A stretch of DNA of 64,000 bases. Origin: Sphingopyxis sp. QXT-31 (GTDB lineage: Bacteria > Pseudomonadota > Alphaproteobacteria > Sphingomonadales > Sphingomonadaceae). The position numbers were made by a program, and so were the translations under genes. The first letter of the stretch is position 1; the number at the start of each line of letters is the position of its first letter. Below the pieces are notes generated by a model. The model was not told the origin of the DNA. It did no database searches and saw only the letters and a program-made list of their open reading frames with translations. Positions 25,976 to 34,575 of this stretch are shown here, piece by piece. The DNA lies in contig NZ_CP019449.1 of the NCBI RefSeq assembly GCF_001984035.1, positions 3,162,001 through 3,226,000 on the forward strand. The letters are read 5' to 3'.

Positions 25976-26033
25976 AGCCAGGCCCTCACGGTTTGCTGCA
26001 GCGCTTGGGCGCAAGCGGCCGGCCGCGAACAGG

Positions 26034-26064
26034 GGCGGAACCCTGAGGGGTTCCGCCTCCTTTT
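26034..26064 (+). terminator. Rho-independent terminator after the second czcCBA operon
   Basis: A perfect 10-bp stem GGCGGAACCC (26034-26043) / GGGTTCCGCC (26048-26057) with a TGAG loop is followed by TCCTTTT. It sits 58 bp after the czcA stop and just before the CDF gene, so the CDF gene has its own promoter or depends on readthrough. Confidence 0.88.
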
Positions 26065-26091
26065 AGGGATGCTTGGTATGAGGAGCGTGAA

Positions 26092-26697
26092 ATGATAGAC
26101 AAGACAGGCAGCACCGACCGCGAAAAGCAGACCCTCCAGATCGTTCTTTTCCTGAACGCGGCGATCGCCATCGCCTTTCTCATAACCGGCGCGCTGGGAG
26201 ATTCGAGCGCCCTCATCGCGAATGGCCTCGACAATTTATCGGACGCGGCGGTCTATGCCCTGAGCCTTGTCGCACTAAGCCATGGCATCAAATGGAAGAC
26301 CCGCGCGGCTACAGCGTCGGGCGTTATGCTATTGATCTTCGCGGCCGGCGTCCTGTTCGATGTCGGGCGGCGCTACTTTCAGGGTAGCGAACCGATCGGC
26401 GCTACGATGATGATCATGTCGGCGGTCGCGGCGGTGGTGAACTATGCCTGCCTGAAGCTGCTTCAGCGCATTCAGAATCCCGACGTCAACCTTCGTGCGG
26501 CAACGACCTTCAGCTTCAACGACTTCGTTTCGAACGGCGGCATCCTGATCGCCGGCGTCCTCGTCTGGTGGCTCGGCACGAACTGGCCCGACTTGCTCGT
26601 CGGGTTCGCCACTGCGCTGATTGCCATCAAGGGCGGCATCGAAATTCTGCGCGATGCCCGAAAGGAGACTCGCGGCGCCGCAAGCGACGACCCCTGA
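26092..26697 (+). CDS. Cation diffusion facilitator-type transporter (short form)
   Basis: 201 residues with about five or six hydrophobic segments. The CDF metal-site patterns are modified but recognisable: NGLDNLSD in TM2 (D-x-x-x-D) and FNDFVSN in TM5. The C-terminal cytosolic domain is absent, as in short CDF-like proteins of metal clusters. GAGGAG precedes the ATG. It would exchange cytosolic Zn, Cd or a similar ion for protons. It lies after the czc terminator and upstream of the convergent merR gene. Confidence 0.85.
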   Translation: MIDKTGSTDREKQTLQIVLFLNAAIAIAFLITGALGDSSALIANGLDNLSDAAVYALSLVALSHGIKWKTRAATASGVMLLIFAAGVLFDVGRRYFQGSEPIGATMMIMSAVAAVVNYACLKLLQRIQNPDVNLRAATTFSFNDFVSNGGILIAGVLVWWLGTNWPDLLVGFATALIAIKGGIEILRDARKETRGAASDDP

Positions 26698-26749
26698 ATT
26701 TGAGAAATAACAAGGTGAAGACCGAATGATGAGTGCGAGGAAACCACCG

Positions 26750-27178
26750 CTAGACCGCGGACGGCAGCGTCGCCTCGATCGCCTCAATCACCCGGCAATC
26801 GGCTATGCGGCCGCCCTCACAGAGCTGGACGATCCGGGCGAGTTCTGCGCGAAGGCGCACCATGCGTTCCAGACGCTCGTCGACGTCGAGCAAATGTCGC
26901 GCCGCCAGAGCGCGAACCTCGGCGCAGTCCTGCTCGGGTCCTGCCGCGAGGGCTTTCAGTGAACGAATTTCGTCGATCGAAAATCCCAGCCCCCTCGCAC
27001 TCCGGATAAACGCCAGGCGCCTGACATCCTCGGGACCATAGCTGCGACGTCCGGAGGCGGTGCGCGCCGCCGGTGGTAGAAGCCCGATGTCCTCGTAGAA
27101 GCGGATTGTATTGACCTTCGTACCCGTCCGGCTCGCCAGCGCTCCGATGGGAAGTCCTACCTCACGGCCCATATGCAC
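26750..27178 (-). CDS. MerR-family metal-responsive regulator (CadR/PbrR/ZntR-like)
   Basis: 142 residues. A winged helix-turn-helix at the N-terminus (IGALASRTGTKVNTIRFYEDIGLLPP) is standard MerR, followed by the dimerisation helix. Cys85, Cys120 and Cys128 match the three-cysteine ligand set of divalent-metal sensors: one Cys at the start of the dimer helix, two flanking the binding loop. Cu(I) sensors lack the first. A start at the third codon is possible. Divergent from the CDF-FTR1 genes, whose spacer holds a MerR-type dyad; it probably controls these genes and perhaps the operon at 19445. Confidence 0.92.
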   Translation of the reverse strand: MHMGREVGLPIGALASRTGTKVNTIRFYEDIGLLPPAARTASGRRSYGPEDVRRLAFIRSARGLGFSIDEIRSLKALAAGPEQDCAEVRALAARHLLDVDERLERMVRLRAELARIVQLCEGGRIADCRVIEAIEATLPSAV

Positions 27179-27189
27179 CTCAGAAATGC

Positions 27190-27221
27190 CTTGCTTCTAC
27201 AGCTACTGGAGAATGTAGGAC
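27190..27221 (+). promoter_or_regulatory. MerR-type operator between merR and the CDF-FTR1 genes
   Basis: An imperfect dyad TTCTACAG (27195-27202) - cta - CTGGAGAA (27206-27213) follows a -35-like CTTGCTT. A -10 near 27216-27221 (TAGGAC) would keep the 19-bp spacer. Transcription would then begin at or very near the CDF start codon at 27228, giving a leaderless or near-leaderless mRNA. It is related in layout to the operator at 19385-19415 but not identical. Confidence 0.55.
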
Positions 27222-27227
27222 AATGCG

Positions 27228-27863
27228 ATGAGCGAAAGCAACGACAGTAACTGTGGCTGTACGGGCGATACCGTGCGTGCCGAGCGTGATCCCGCCTATC
27301 GACGGGCGCTCTGGATCGTGGTGATACTCAACCTCGGTTTCGGTGTGTGCGAAATCATCGGCGGCTTCATCGCCAACAGTCAGGCCCTCAAAGCGGATTC
27401 GCTCGACTTCATCGGCGACGGTTCGATCACTTTGGTGGGATTACTGGCGCTGGGATGGTCTGCTGCAAGCCGTGCACGGATCGCGCTAACCCAGGGACTG
27501 TTCCTCGGTGCGCTCGGGCTGGGAGTGATTGCCTTTGCCGTGGCGCGGGCCTTAAATGCCGAGCCACCCGAAGCCGAACTCATGGGCGTCATCGGCATAG
27601 TCGCCTTGGCCGTGAACGTGACCGCGGCGCTGGTTCTCTCGCGATTTCGGGACGGCGATGCCAATGTGCGGGCCATCTGGCTGTTCAGCCGAAACGATGC
27701 GATCGCGAATATCGCCGTCATCGTCGCGGCCATATTGGTCGGCTGGACGGGCAGCGCCTGGCCCGATCTTCTGGTGGCGGGCGTCATCGCCCTTCTCTTC
27801 CTGCATTCGGCCACGGAGATCGTGCGCAATGCACGCGCCGAGCTGCGCCCTTCGCAGGCATAG
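27228..27863 (+). CDS. Cation diffusion facilitator-type transporter
   Basis: 211 residues. A short N-terminal tail with the CGC motif (SNCGCTGDT) may pre-bind metal. Six hydrophobic segments follow, with CDF-like metal site patterns ADSLDFIGD in TM2 and RNDAIANIAV in TM5. It lacks the C-terminal cytosolic domain. Divergent from merR and followed after 4 bp by the FTR1 gene, so the two are one transcript. Likely exports Zn, Cd or Pb-type cations from the cytosol; specificity unknown. Confidence 0.87.
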   Translation: MSESNDSNCGCTGDTVRAERDPAYRRALWIVVILNLGFGVCEIIGGFIANSQALKADSLDFIGDGSITLVGLLALGWSAASRARIALTQGLFLGALGLGVIAFAVARALNAEPPEAELMGVIGIVALAVNVTAALVLSRFRDGDANVRAIWLFSRNDAIANIAVIVAAILVGWTGSAWPDLLVAGVIALLFLHSATEIVRNARAELRPSQA

Positions 27864-27867
27864 CAAA

Positions 27868-29820
27868 ATGAGGGCATATTCCACGCTTCGGCGCGCTGCG
27901 GCAATCTTGCTTGCCATGCTGGTGCTGCTTCCGGCCGTGGCACGCGCCGACACGACGTCGGTGCAGACTACCTGGCGCCTGCTCGATTATGTCGCGGTGG
28001 ACTATGGCGGTGCGGTACATGACGGCCGGGTCATCAGCCAGGCAGAATATGCCGAAATGCTCGAGTTCACCGATTCGGCCGCCGCGAATATTGCAGCGCT
28101 GCCACCCAAAGGCGCACGTGCGCAATTGGTGGCTGACGCGAAGCGGCTGAAGGCAGCCGTTGTCGCCAAGGAAAGCCCACGAGAAGTCGCACGGCAGGCC
28201 CGTTCGGTCGCAGCGGCGTTGCTCAACGCCTATCCGGTGCCACTTGCGCCGGCGCGCAGCCCAGATCTTGCGAGGGGCGCTACTCTCTATGGGCAGAATT
28301 GCGCATCGTGCCACGGCATGTCGGGCGATGGCCGCGGCCCCGATGCAGCCAGGCTCGATCCACCGCCGATCGCCTTTTCCGATGCTGCGCGCGCTCGCGA
28401 ACGCAGCGTCTTCGGGCTTTACCAAGTGATCGAGCAAGGCCTCGACGGCACGGCAATGCAAAGTTTCGCCGACCTTCCTGCCGCCGATCGCTGGGCCCTC
28501 GCCTTCTACAGCGGCCGCTTCGCTTTCCGTGATACGACGCAGGGCGAGCGGATCTGGCAATCCGACGCTGGTGTGCGCCGCCTGGTGCCTGACATGCCTA
28601 CGCTGACGGCAATGACGCCGGCGGCGCTCGGTGCGAAGATCGGACAACCGGAGGCCGACGCCGTGATGGCCTATCTCAGGGCTAATCCGCAGGCCGTCAC
28701 GGGGTCGGGGGCTGGGTCGCTGGCGCTGGCGCGGGAACGGCTCGAGCAGAGCTTCGCTGCATATGCTGCGGGGAAGAGGCAGCAAGCCGGAGAACTTGCG
28801 TTGTCCGCTTATCTCGACGGGTTCGAACCCCTGGAACCGCTCCTCGCGTCGCGTGATGGCGCCCTGATGGCGCGGATCGAGACGGCGATGGGGGCAGTGC
28901 GCGCGGCCATCCAGAAGGGCGCGCCCGTCGCCGAGGTACGCCACGAGATTTCGGCGCTCGACACGCTCTTCACCGATGCCGAGCAGGTGCTCGCCCCCGA
29001 ACAGGCGAGCAGCACGTCGGCCTTTGTCGGCGCCCTGACGATCTTGCTGCGTGAGGGCCTGGAGGCACTCCTCGTCGTCATCGCGATCGTCGCCTTCCTG
29101 CGAAAGGCCGAGCGCCCGGAGGCGCTGCGTTATGTGCATGCCGGCTGGGTTGCGGCCCTTGCCGCAGGGGGCCTGACTTGGGCGCTCGCGACCTATGCCA
29201 TCGGAGTCAGCGGGGCGAGCCGCGAATTGACCGAGGGCTTCGGATCCTTGCTCGCGGCTGTCATTCTCCTGTCGGTCGGCATCTGGATGCACGGAAAGTC
29301 TCAGGCCGACCAATGGCAGCGCTATATTCACGCAAAGCTGAGCGCGGCGCTCTCGAAACGCTCGTCCTGGTTCCTGTTCGGGCTCGCCTTCCTGGCCGTC
29401 TATCGCGAGGTGTTCGAGACCATCCTGTTTTATGCGGCGCTGGCATCGCAGGGCAGTGGCGGGGCTGTCTTCGGCGGCTTCGTGACCGGCCTTGTCCTGC
29501 TGGCCGTCATCGCCTGGGCGATGCTCCGCTACAGTCAGCGGCTGCCAATCGGCAAATTCTTTTCGTATAGCTCTGCCCTCATGGCGGTGCTCGCCGCCGT
29601 ACTGGCGGGCAAGGGAACGGCGGCGCTGCAGGAGGCAGGCATGCTCTCGGTAACGCCCGTGAGCGGCTGGCCTCGAGTAACGCTCCTGGGTATCTATCCG
29701 ACGCTGCAGGTCATCCTCATGCAAGCCGCCGCGCTGGTCATCATAATCCTTGGCTTCTGGTATAATCGCCGGGCCATCGAAGCCGGGCGGCCTGCCAAAG
29801 CCGGCAATCAGTCTGCGTAG
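27868..29820 (+). CDS. Cytochrome c-FTR1 fusion iron/lead-type permease (PbrT-like)
   Basis: 650 residues from ATG 27868, 4 nt after the CDF stop. A signal peptide, a helical region, a c-type haem site C145-A-S-C148-H149, a second helical stretch and then a C-terminal FTR1 domain with seven membrane helices. Two FTR1 metal motifs of R-E-x-x-E form are present: REGLEA (395-400) and REVFE (513-517). FTR1 permeases take up ferric iron; fused forms also occur in pbr lead-resistance operons as PbrT. The MerR and CDF neighbours favour a metal-responsive uptake role. The direct ligand is not proven. Confidence 0.9.
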   Translation: MRAYSTLRRAAAILLAMLVLLPAVARADTTSVQTTWRLLDYVAVDYGGAVHDGRVISQAEYAEMLEFTDSAAANIAALPPKGARAQLVADAKRLKAAVVAKESPREVARQARSVAAALLNAYPVPLAPARSPDLARGATLYGQNCASCHGMSGDGRGPDAARLDPPPIAFSDAARARERSVFGLYQVIEQGLDGTAMQSFADLPAADRWALAFYSGRFAFRDTTQGERIWQSDAGVRRLVPDMPTLTAMTPAALGAKIGQPEADAVMAYLRANPQAVTGSGAGSLALARERLEQSFAAYAAGKRQQAGELALSAYLDGFEPLEPLLASRDGALMARIETAMGAVRAAIQKGAPVAEVRHEISALDTLFTDAEQVLAPEQASSTSAFVGALTILLREGLEALLVVIAIVAFLRKAERPEALRYVHAGWVAALAAGGLTWALATYAIGVSGASRELTEGFGSLLAAVILLSVGIWMHGKSQADQWQRYIHAKLSAALSKRSSWFLFGLAFLAVYREVFETILFYAALASQGSGGAVFGGFVTGLVLLAVIAWAMLRYSQRLPIGKFFSYSSALMAVLAAVLAGKGTAALQEAGMLSVTPVSGWPRVTLLGIYPTLQVILMQAAALVIIILGFWYNRRAIEAGRPAKAGNQSA

Positions 29821-29902
29821 AATTGCGACACCCGACCGGTTGCCAACCCGCCCACATCCGCGTCATAGGCCGATTGTGGGCCTCGCCGAACCGACCCATC
29901 GC

Positions 29903-29951
29903 ATATTCCCGATACAAATTGACAGACATGAACATATCGGATAATCCCGAT
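29903..29951 (+). promoter_or_regulatory. Promoter and probable ArsR operator of the ars operon
   Basis: TTGACA (29919-29924) and TAATCC (29942-29947) are spaced by 17 bp. An inverted repeat ATCGG (29936-29940) / CCGAT (29947-29951) covers the -10 box, and a related block ATATTCCCGAT lies just upstream of the -35. Repressor binding here would block RNA polymerase, the normal mode for ArsR. The regulator is encoded immediately downstream, so autoregulation is expected. Confidence 0.62.
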
Positions 29952-29953
29952 GC

Positions 29954-30283
29954 ATGCAAATTGATGCCGCCTTGTCCGCCCTCGCCGCTCTGGCGCATCC
30001 CACCCGCCTCGATGCCTTTCGCTTGATCGTCCAGAATGAGCCCGAAGGGCTATCGACGGGACAGCTCGTCGAAGCGTCGGGGCTCAATCAGAGTAGTTTT
30101 TCGACGCACCTCGCGGTTCTGGTGAAGGCGGGCTTGGTGATACCGGAAAAGCGCGGCCGGCAGATCATCCAACGAGCGGATATCGACGCACTTCGCGGCC
30201 TGATGCTCTTCCTCGCAAAAGACTGCTGCCAAGGACGCGCTGAACTGTGTGAGCCGCTGCTCGCCGAACTTGCCTGCTGCTGA
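29954..30283 (+). CDS. arsR: ArsR/SmtB-family arsenic-responsive repressor
   Basis: 109 residues. A winged helix-turn-helix (LSTGQLVEASGLNQSSFSTHLAVLVKAGLV) is standard ArsR. The arsenite site is not in the recognition helix as in R773 ArsR; instead Cys91, Cys92 and Cys99 near the C-terminus match the arrangement known from the Acidithiobacillus type, and two more Cys end the protein. First gene of a five-gene ars operon; arsC starts 31 bp later. Confidence 0.93.
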   Translation: MQIDAALSALAALAHPTRLDAFRLIVQNEPEGLSTGQLVEASGLNQSSFSTHLAVLVKAGLVIPEKRGRQIIQRADIDALRGLMLFLAKDCCQGRAELCEPLLAELACC

Positions 30284-30314
30284 TCGGCCCATTCAGCGCT
30301 TGAGGGAGAAGTCG

Positions 30315-30836
30315 ATGACCGACAAGATTTATAATGTGCTGTTCCTTTGTACCGGCAACAGCGCCCGCTCGATTCTAGCCGAAGCTCTGCTGAACCGCAT
30401 GGGCCAGGGGCGGTTCCGTGCCTATAGCGCCGGGAGCTTTCCCAAAGGCAAGGTCCATGCACAGGCGCTCGCGCTTCTCGATGAGCTCGGGTTCGAGACC
30501 GAGGGTCTGCGCTCGAAAAGCTGGGACGAATTCTCGGGCCCGGACGCGCCCAAACTCGATTTCATCTTCACCGTCTGCGACAATGCCGCCGGCGAGACCT
30601 GTCCGGTCTGGCCCGGCAAGCCGATGACCGCGCACTGGGGGATCGAAGATCCCGCCGCGGTCGAAGGCCCGGGCCAGCGCGAAGCTTTCGAACGTGCGCT
30701 GCACTATCTCTCGAACCGGATTTCGCTCTTCCTCGCGCTCCCGCACGAAAGCATCGACGAGATGGCAATGGCGCGCAGGTTGAAGGAAATCGGCGGCATC
30801 GAGGGCGCGACTGGCGAGCGGGAGACAGGCGCATGA
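30315..30836 (+). CDS. arsC: Arsenate reductase, low-molecular-weight phosphatase type
   Basis: 173 residues from ATG 30315 (GGGAG upstream). The P-loop C12-TGNSAR-S is the arsenate/phosphate site with nucleophile Cys12, and Cys88 and Cys95, seven apart, fit the redox relay of thioredoxin-coupled ArsC. It reduces arsenate to arsenite. It overlaps the second arsC by 4 bp. Two unrelated arsenate reductases in one operon suggest use of different electron donors. Confidence 0.94.
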   Translation: MTDKIYNVLFLCTGNSARSILAEALLNRMGQGRFRAYSAGSFPKGKVHAQALALLDELGFETEGLRSKSWDEFSGPDAPKLDFIFTVCDNAAGETCPVWPGKPMTAHWGIEDPAAVEGPGQREAFERALHYLSNRISLFLALPHESIDEMAMARRLKEIGGIEGATGERETGA

Positions 30837-31264
30837 CCGCCGACATCATTATCTATCACAATCCCGAGTGCGGGACGTCGCGCAACACGCTCGCGCTCAT
30901 TCGCAACGCCGGCATCGAACCGCATGTCGTCGAATATCTGAAGACACCGCCGTCGCGAGCCCTGCTCGAGCGGCTGATCGAGCGCGCCGGTATCACGCCG
31001 CGCGAGCTCCTCCGCGAAAAAGGCACGCCCTATGCGGAACTCGGCCTAGGCAACCCCGATCTCACCGATGGCGCACTCATTGATGCAATGATGGCGCATC
31101 CGGTCCTCATCAATCGCCCGCTCGTCGTCACATCGCTCGGGGTGAAGCTCTGCCGCCCGTCCGAAGCGGTGCTCGACATCATCCCTGCCCGCCAGCTTGG
31201 CGCCTTCGCCAAGGAAGACGGTGAACAGGTGGTCGATGCCGGCGGCAACCGCGTCCATGCCTGA
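30833..31264 (+). CDS. arsC: Arsenate reductase, glutaredoxin-dependent (ArsC/Spx fold)
   Basis: 143 residues, the usual length. The active-site motif [12 protein letters not shown] near the N-terminus has catalytic Cys13, and the body follows the R773 ArsC pattern ([27 protein letters not shown]). It uses glutathione and glutaredoxin to reduce arsenate. Coupled to the upstream arsC by ATGA and followed 11 bp later by acr3. Confidence 0.94.
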   Translation: MTADIIIYHNPECGTSRNTLALIRNAGIEPHVVEYLKTPPSRALLERLIERAGITPRELLREKGTPYAELGLGNPDLTDGALIDAMMAHPVLINRPLVVTSLGVKLCRPSEAVLDIIPARQLGAFAKEDGEQVVDAGGNRVHA

Positions 31265-31274
31265 GGGGATCATC

Positions 31275-32339
31275 ATGATTGCCGCAAAGCGTGAACGCCT
31301 GTCCTTCCTCGATCGCTATCTGACACTCTGGATCTTCCTTGCAATGGCGCTCGGCGTCCTCTTGGGATCGCTTTTCAAGGACCTCCCCGCTGCGATCGAC
31401 GCGATGTCGATCGGAACGACGAATATCCCGATCGCCATCGGGCTCATTTTGATGATGTATCCGCCGCTTGCACGCGTGCGCTATGACGAGCTGCCGCGCG
31501 TGTTCGAAGACAAGCGCGTCCTAGCCATCTCGCTGATCCAGAACTGGATCATCGGGCCGGTGCTGATGTTCGCGCTCGCGGTCGTCTTCCTCGCGGACAA
31601 GCCTGAATATATGACTGGCCTGATCCTGATCGGTCTCGCGCGCTGCATCGCAATGGTGATCGTGTGGAACCAGCTCGCAAAGGGCGACAATCAATATGTC
31701 GCTGCGCTCGTCGCGTTCAATTCGATCTTTCAGATCCTCTTCTTCAGCGTCTATGCCTGGTTTTTCCTCACGGTCCTGCCGCCGCTCTTCGGCCTCGAAG
31801 GCAGCGTCATCGACGTCAGCTTCTGGACGATCGCCGAGGCGGTGCTCATCTATCTCGGCATCCCGTTTATGGCAGGATATCTCACCCGCAAATGGCTCGC
31901 CAGCGCCAAGGGCAACGACTGGTACGAGACGCACTTCCTGCCGAGGATCGCGCCGATCACCCTCGTCGCACTGCTCTTCACCATCGTCGCGATGTTCAGC
32001 CTCAAGGGCGGCGAGATCGTCACCATCCCCGGCGACGTCATCCGGATCGCGATCCCGCTGACCATCTATTTCGTCGTGCAGTTCCTCATCAGCTTCTGGA
32101 TGGGCAAGCTGATCGAGGCTGATTATCCACGCACGACCGCGGTCGCCTTCACCGCCGCGGGCAATAATTTCGAGCTCGCGATCGCGGTCGCGATCGCCGC
32201 CTTCGGCCTCGCCTCGCCGGTCGCCTTCGCGGCGGTCATCGGCCCGCTTGTCGAAGTGCCGGTCCTCATCCTCCTCGTCAGCGTCGCATTCCGCCTCGGA
32301 CGTCGCTGGTTCCCGGCGAGCGTTCCTTCACAAGTCTGA
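31275..32339 (+). CDS. acr3: ACR3-family arsenite efflux permease
   Basis: 354 residues and about ten membrane helices from ATG 31275 (GGGGA upstream). The conserved TM4 cysteine lies in [13 protein letters not shown], needed for arsenite transport in this family, and the TM9 region carries [16 protein letters not shown]. It expels arsenite made by the two arsC products by proton-motive force. ACR3 is unrelated to ArsB. arsH follows after 5 bp. Confidence 0.95.
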   Translation: MIAAKRERLSFLDRYLTLWIFLAMALGVLLGSLFKDLPAAIDAMSIGTTNIPIAIGLILMMYPPLARVRYDELPRVFEDKRVLAISLIQNWIIGPVLMFALAVVFLADKPEYMTGLILIGLARCIAMVIVWNQLAKGDNQYVAALVAFNSIFQILFFSVYAWFFLTVLPPLFGLEGSVIDVSFWTIAEAVLIYLGIPFMAGYLTRKWLASAKGNDWYETHFLPRIAPITLVALLFTIVAMFSLKGGEIVTIPGDVIRIAIPLTIYFVVQFLISFWMGKLIEADYPRTTAVAFTAAGNNFELAIAVAIAAFGLASPVAFAAVIGPLVEVPVLILLVSVAFRLGRRWFPASVPSQV

Positions 32340-32344
32340 GTATC

Positions 32345-33100
32345 ATGACAGAACAGACCCACAGCCGCCTGCGCGCGCTCTCCGACGCAGACCATTTTCC
32401 CGCATTGAGCCCCGAATATCTCCACGCACAGCCGGCGTTTGGTCTGGGGCCGCTCGATCCCGCGCCGCGCATCCTTCTTCTGTACGGATCGCTGCGCGAG
32501 CGCTCCTACTCGCGCCTCGTTGTCGAGGAAACGGCGCGTCTGCTCCAGCTTTTCGGCTGCGAGACCCGCATCTTCGATCCTTCCGACCTGCCACTGCCCG
32601 ACCTCATCGCCGATGACGATCATCCCGCGGTCGAGGAACTACGCCAGCATTCGCTCTGGTCAGATGGCCAGGTCTGGTGCAGCCCCGAGCGCCACGGCCA
32701 GATCACCGGCATAATGAAAGCGCAGATCGATCACCTGCCGCTCGCCTATAGAGGTCTGCGTCCCACGCAGGGCCGCACTCTCGCCGTGATGCAGGTCTCG
32801 GCGGGATCGCAGTCGTTCAACAGCGTCAACACGCTGCGCATCCTCGGCCGCTGGATGCGGATGATCACCATCCCCAACCAGTCGAGCGTTGCCAAAGCTT
32901 ATGCGGAGTTCGACGAGGCAGGCCGCATGCTGGCGTCGAGCTATTATGACCGGATTGTCGATGTTGCCGAGGAGCTGGTGCGGTTCACCGTGCTGACGCG
33001 CGGCCACGCCGACCAGCTTGTCGATCGCTATTCGGAGCGCAGGGATCGCAACGCCCCTATCCTGACACCCGCACAGCTGGCCAAATTGCCGGGGGCGTGA
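32345..33100 (+). CDS. arsH: ArsH, NADPH-dependent FMN oxidoreductase
   Basis: 251 residues. A flavodoxin-like fold with the FMN phosphate-binding loop [10 protein letters not shown] and the downstream QISGIMK-like segment ([16 protein letters not shown]) match ArsH. ArsH oxidises trivalent organoarsenicals to less toxic pentavalent forms. Last gene of the ars operon; its stop is 27 bp from the end of the convergent trb operon, with no obvious terminator between. Confidence 0.95.
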   Translation: MTEQTHSRLRALSDADHFPALSPEYLHAQPAFGLGPLDPAPRILLLYGSLRERSYSRLVVEETARLLQLFGCETRIFDPSDLPLPDLIADDDHPAVEELRQHSLWSDGQVWCSPERHGQITGIMKAQIDHLPLAYRGLRPTQGRTLAVMQVSAGSQSFNSVNTLRILGRWMRMITIPNQSSVAKAYAEFDEAGRMLASSYYDRIVDVAEELVRFTVLTRGHADQLVDRYSERRDRNAPILTPAQLAKLPGA

Positions 33101-33127
33101 TGTCTTGTGGCCGCGAACTGGTGCCGA

Positions 33128-33349
33128 TCAGGATCGACGCCGCAGCTTGCCGAATTCGCGGTCACCGCTCATGAAGCGCTCGATCATCGGGGCAATCAGC
33201 CGCTCCGCCGGCAAAGGCTCGGGGAGCCCATTGGCCCTGGCATGGATGCGGGCATAGTCTGCAAGATCGCGCATAATGCCTCCCGACAGTTCAACCGTGA
33301 CCTTGACCGGCCGATCCTCGGCGATGGGTCCGAGCCGCAGCTTGCTCAT
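33128..33349 (-). CDS. DUF2274 protein, last gene of the trb operon
   Basis: 73 residues: KLRLGPIAEDRPVKVTVELSG at the start and a C-terminal LIAPMIERFMSGDREF match DUF2274, a short protein repeatedly found after trbI in alphaproteobacterial trb operons. The ATG overlaps the trbI stop by 4 bp. Function unknown; the ribbon-helix-helix-like start hints at DNA binding, but this is a guess. Confidence 0.85.
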   Translation of the reverse strand: MSKLRLGPIAEDRPVKVTVELSGGIMRDLADYARIHARANGLPEPLPAERLIAPMIERFMSGDREFGKLRRRS

Positions 33350-34575
33350 CGGGATTCGCCGCTGAAAAGCGGCTCCAGCACCAGGTCACGGGTTACGATG
33401 ACCCGAAACGCGAAACCGGGACTGATGGTGATAGTGGGCGGTATGGCGAGTTGCCGGTCGACGATCTGCCGGCCGGTCTGACCGATCGAATCCTGCGATC
33501 CCGACCGGATCGCACGAACGAGCCGATCGTCGTCGTCCGCTCCGAGCTCGGCGCCGACACCGAGCAGCGTCGATATGAGCGCGGCCTTGAACATATGGCC
33601 CCAATGATAGTCGGTGCGATCCGCCAGCCCCGCCATTCCGCCGGCATCCGCTCCGGGGAGCCGGCCAAGTGCGATCGGGCGACCGCCGGGAAAGGTCAAC
33701 CGATCCCAAGTCAGTAACACGCGATTCTGTCCCGCCACGATCTCGCTGTCATACTCCCCGATCAGGCGCGAGCCTTGGGGGATCAGGAGAATGCGTCCCG
33801 TCGGACTGTCATAAATATTCTGCGTCACCTGCGCTGTGATCTGGCCCGGAAGATCGGAACGGATGCCGGTGATCAGCGCCGCCGGAATGATATTCCCGGC
33901 CTGCACGACATAGGGCGAAGCGAGCGGGACGATGCGTTCGCCGCTGTCTGTCCGGCGCGGACCATCTGCCCTCAGAAAGGGACGAGCCGGGGCTTCTGCG
34001 CCCGATGGATTGATCGCCTGCGCCGCGGGCGGCGCAGGTTGTTCCGCGGTACTGGCCGAGGCGCTGCCTCCCCCGCTTGCCAGGAAAAGATTGCTGGAAC
34101 GCGCCGCGTCGCTTTCCTGGATCCGGCGCTCACGCGCCTGATCCACCGCCCGCTGTCGTTGATCGGCCGGCGGTGGAACAGCCACCATGGGCGGCGGCGT
34201 TATCATCCCGCCCTCCTTCTGCGCTGAGACGATCGGTCGCCCGAGGTCACCGGGAAGCGGCGGCCCGAGTTTCGGAACCGCGCCATAATCCGCGGGCGCG
34301 CCCGTAATGACCTCCGAGCGGTTGGGGCGATCGGTCTCATAGAGATTCTTGTCGGCTTGGGGAGCAGGCGACCGCAGCGCCCAGAGCAGAGCACCGGCGA
34401 TAGCAAAGCCTGCCGCGCCGCCGATAATCGCGAGCGTCCGGCGCGAGAGGCGCATGACAGGCGGCATCTCGCCCTCAAGCCGGAACCCGTCGGGGCTGGA
34501 CGGCGCGACGGGGCGTTCCGCCGCCAGGGCTTCAGGAGGCGGTTCTGCCTTCCCTTCCCGTTCCGGCCCGCTCAT
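33346..34575 (-). CDS. trbI: TrbI/VirB10-like mating-pair protein
   Basis: 409 residues. A cytosolic N-terminal tail, one membrane helix (about 46-66), a Pro/Ala-rich periplasmic spacer and a conserved C-terminal barrel domain (from NIIPAALITGIRSDLPGQ) form the VirB10 pattern. It spans both membranes in the type IV secretion core complex. It overlaps trbG upstream and the DUF2274 gene downstream by 4 bp each. Confidence 0.95.
   Translation of the reverse strand: MSGPEREGKAEPPPEALAAERPVAPSSPDGFRLEGEMPPVMRLSRRTLAIIGGAAGFAIAGALLWALRSPAPQADKNLYETDRPNRSEVITGAPADYGAVPKLGPPLPGDLGRPIVSAQKEGGMITPPPMVAVPPPADQRQRAVDQARERRIQESDAARSSNLFLASGGGSASASTAEQPAPPAAQAINPSGAEAPARPFLRADGPRRTDSGERIVPLASPYVVQAGNIIPAALITGIRSDLPGQITAQVTQNIYDSPTGRILLIPQGSRLIGEYDSEIVAGQNRVLLTWDRLTFPGGRPIALGRLPGADAGGMAGLADRTDYHWGHMFKAALISTLLGVGAELGADDDDRLVRAIRSGSQDSIGQTGRQIVDRQLAIPPTITISPGFAFRVIVTRDLVLEPLFSGESR

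Noticed and set aside
33101..33127. Terminator between convergent arsH and the trb operon
   Set aside because: Only 27 bp with no hairpin or T-run.
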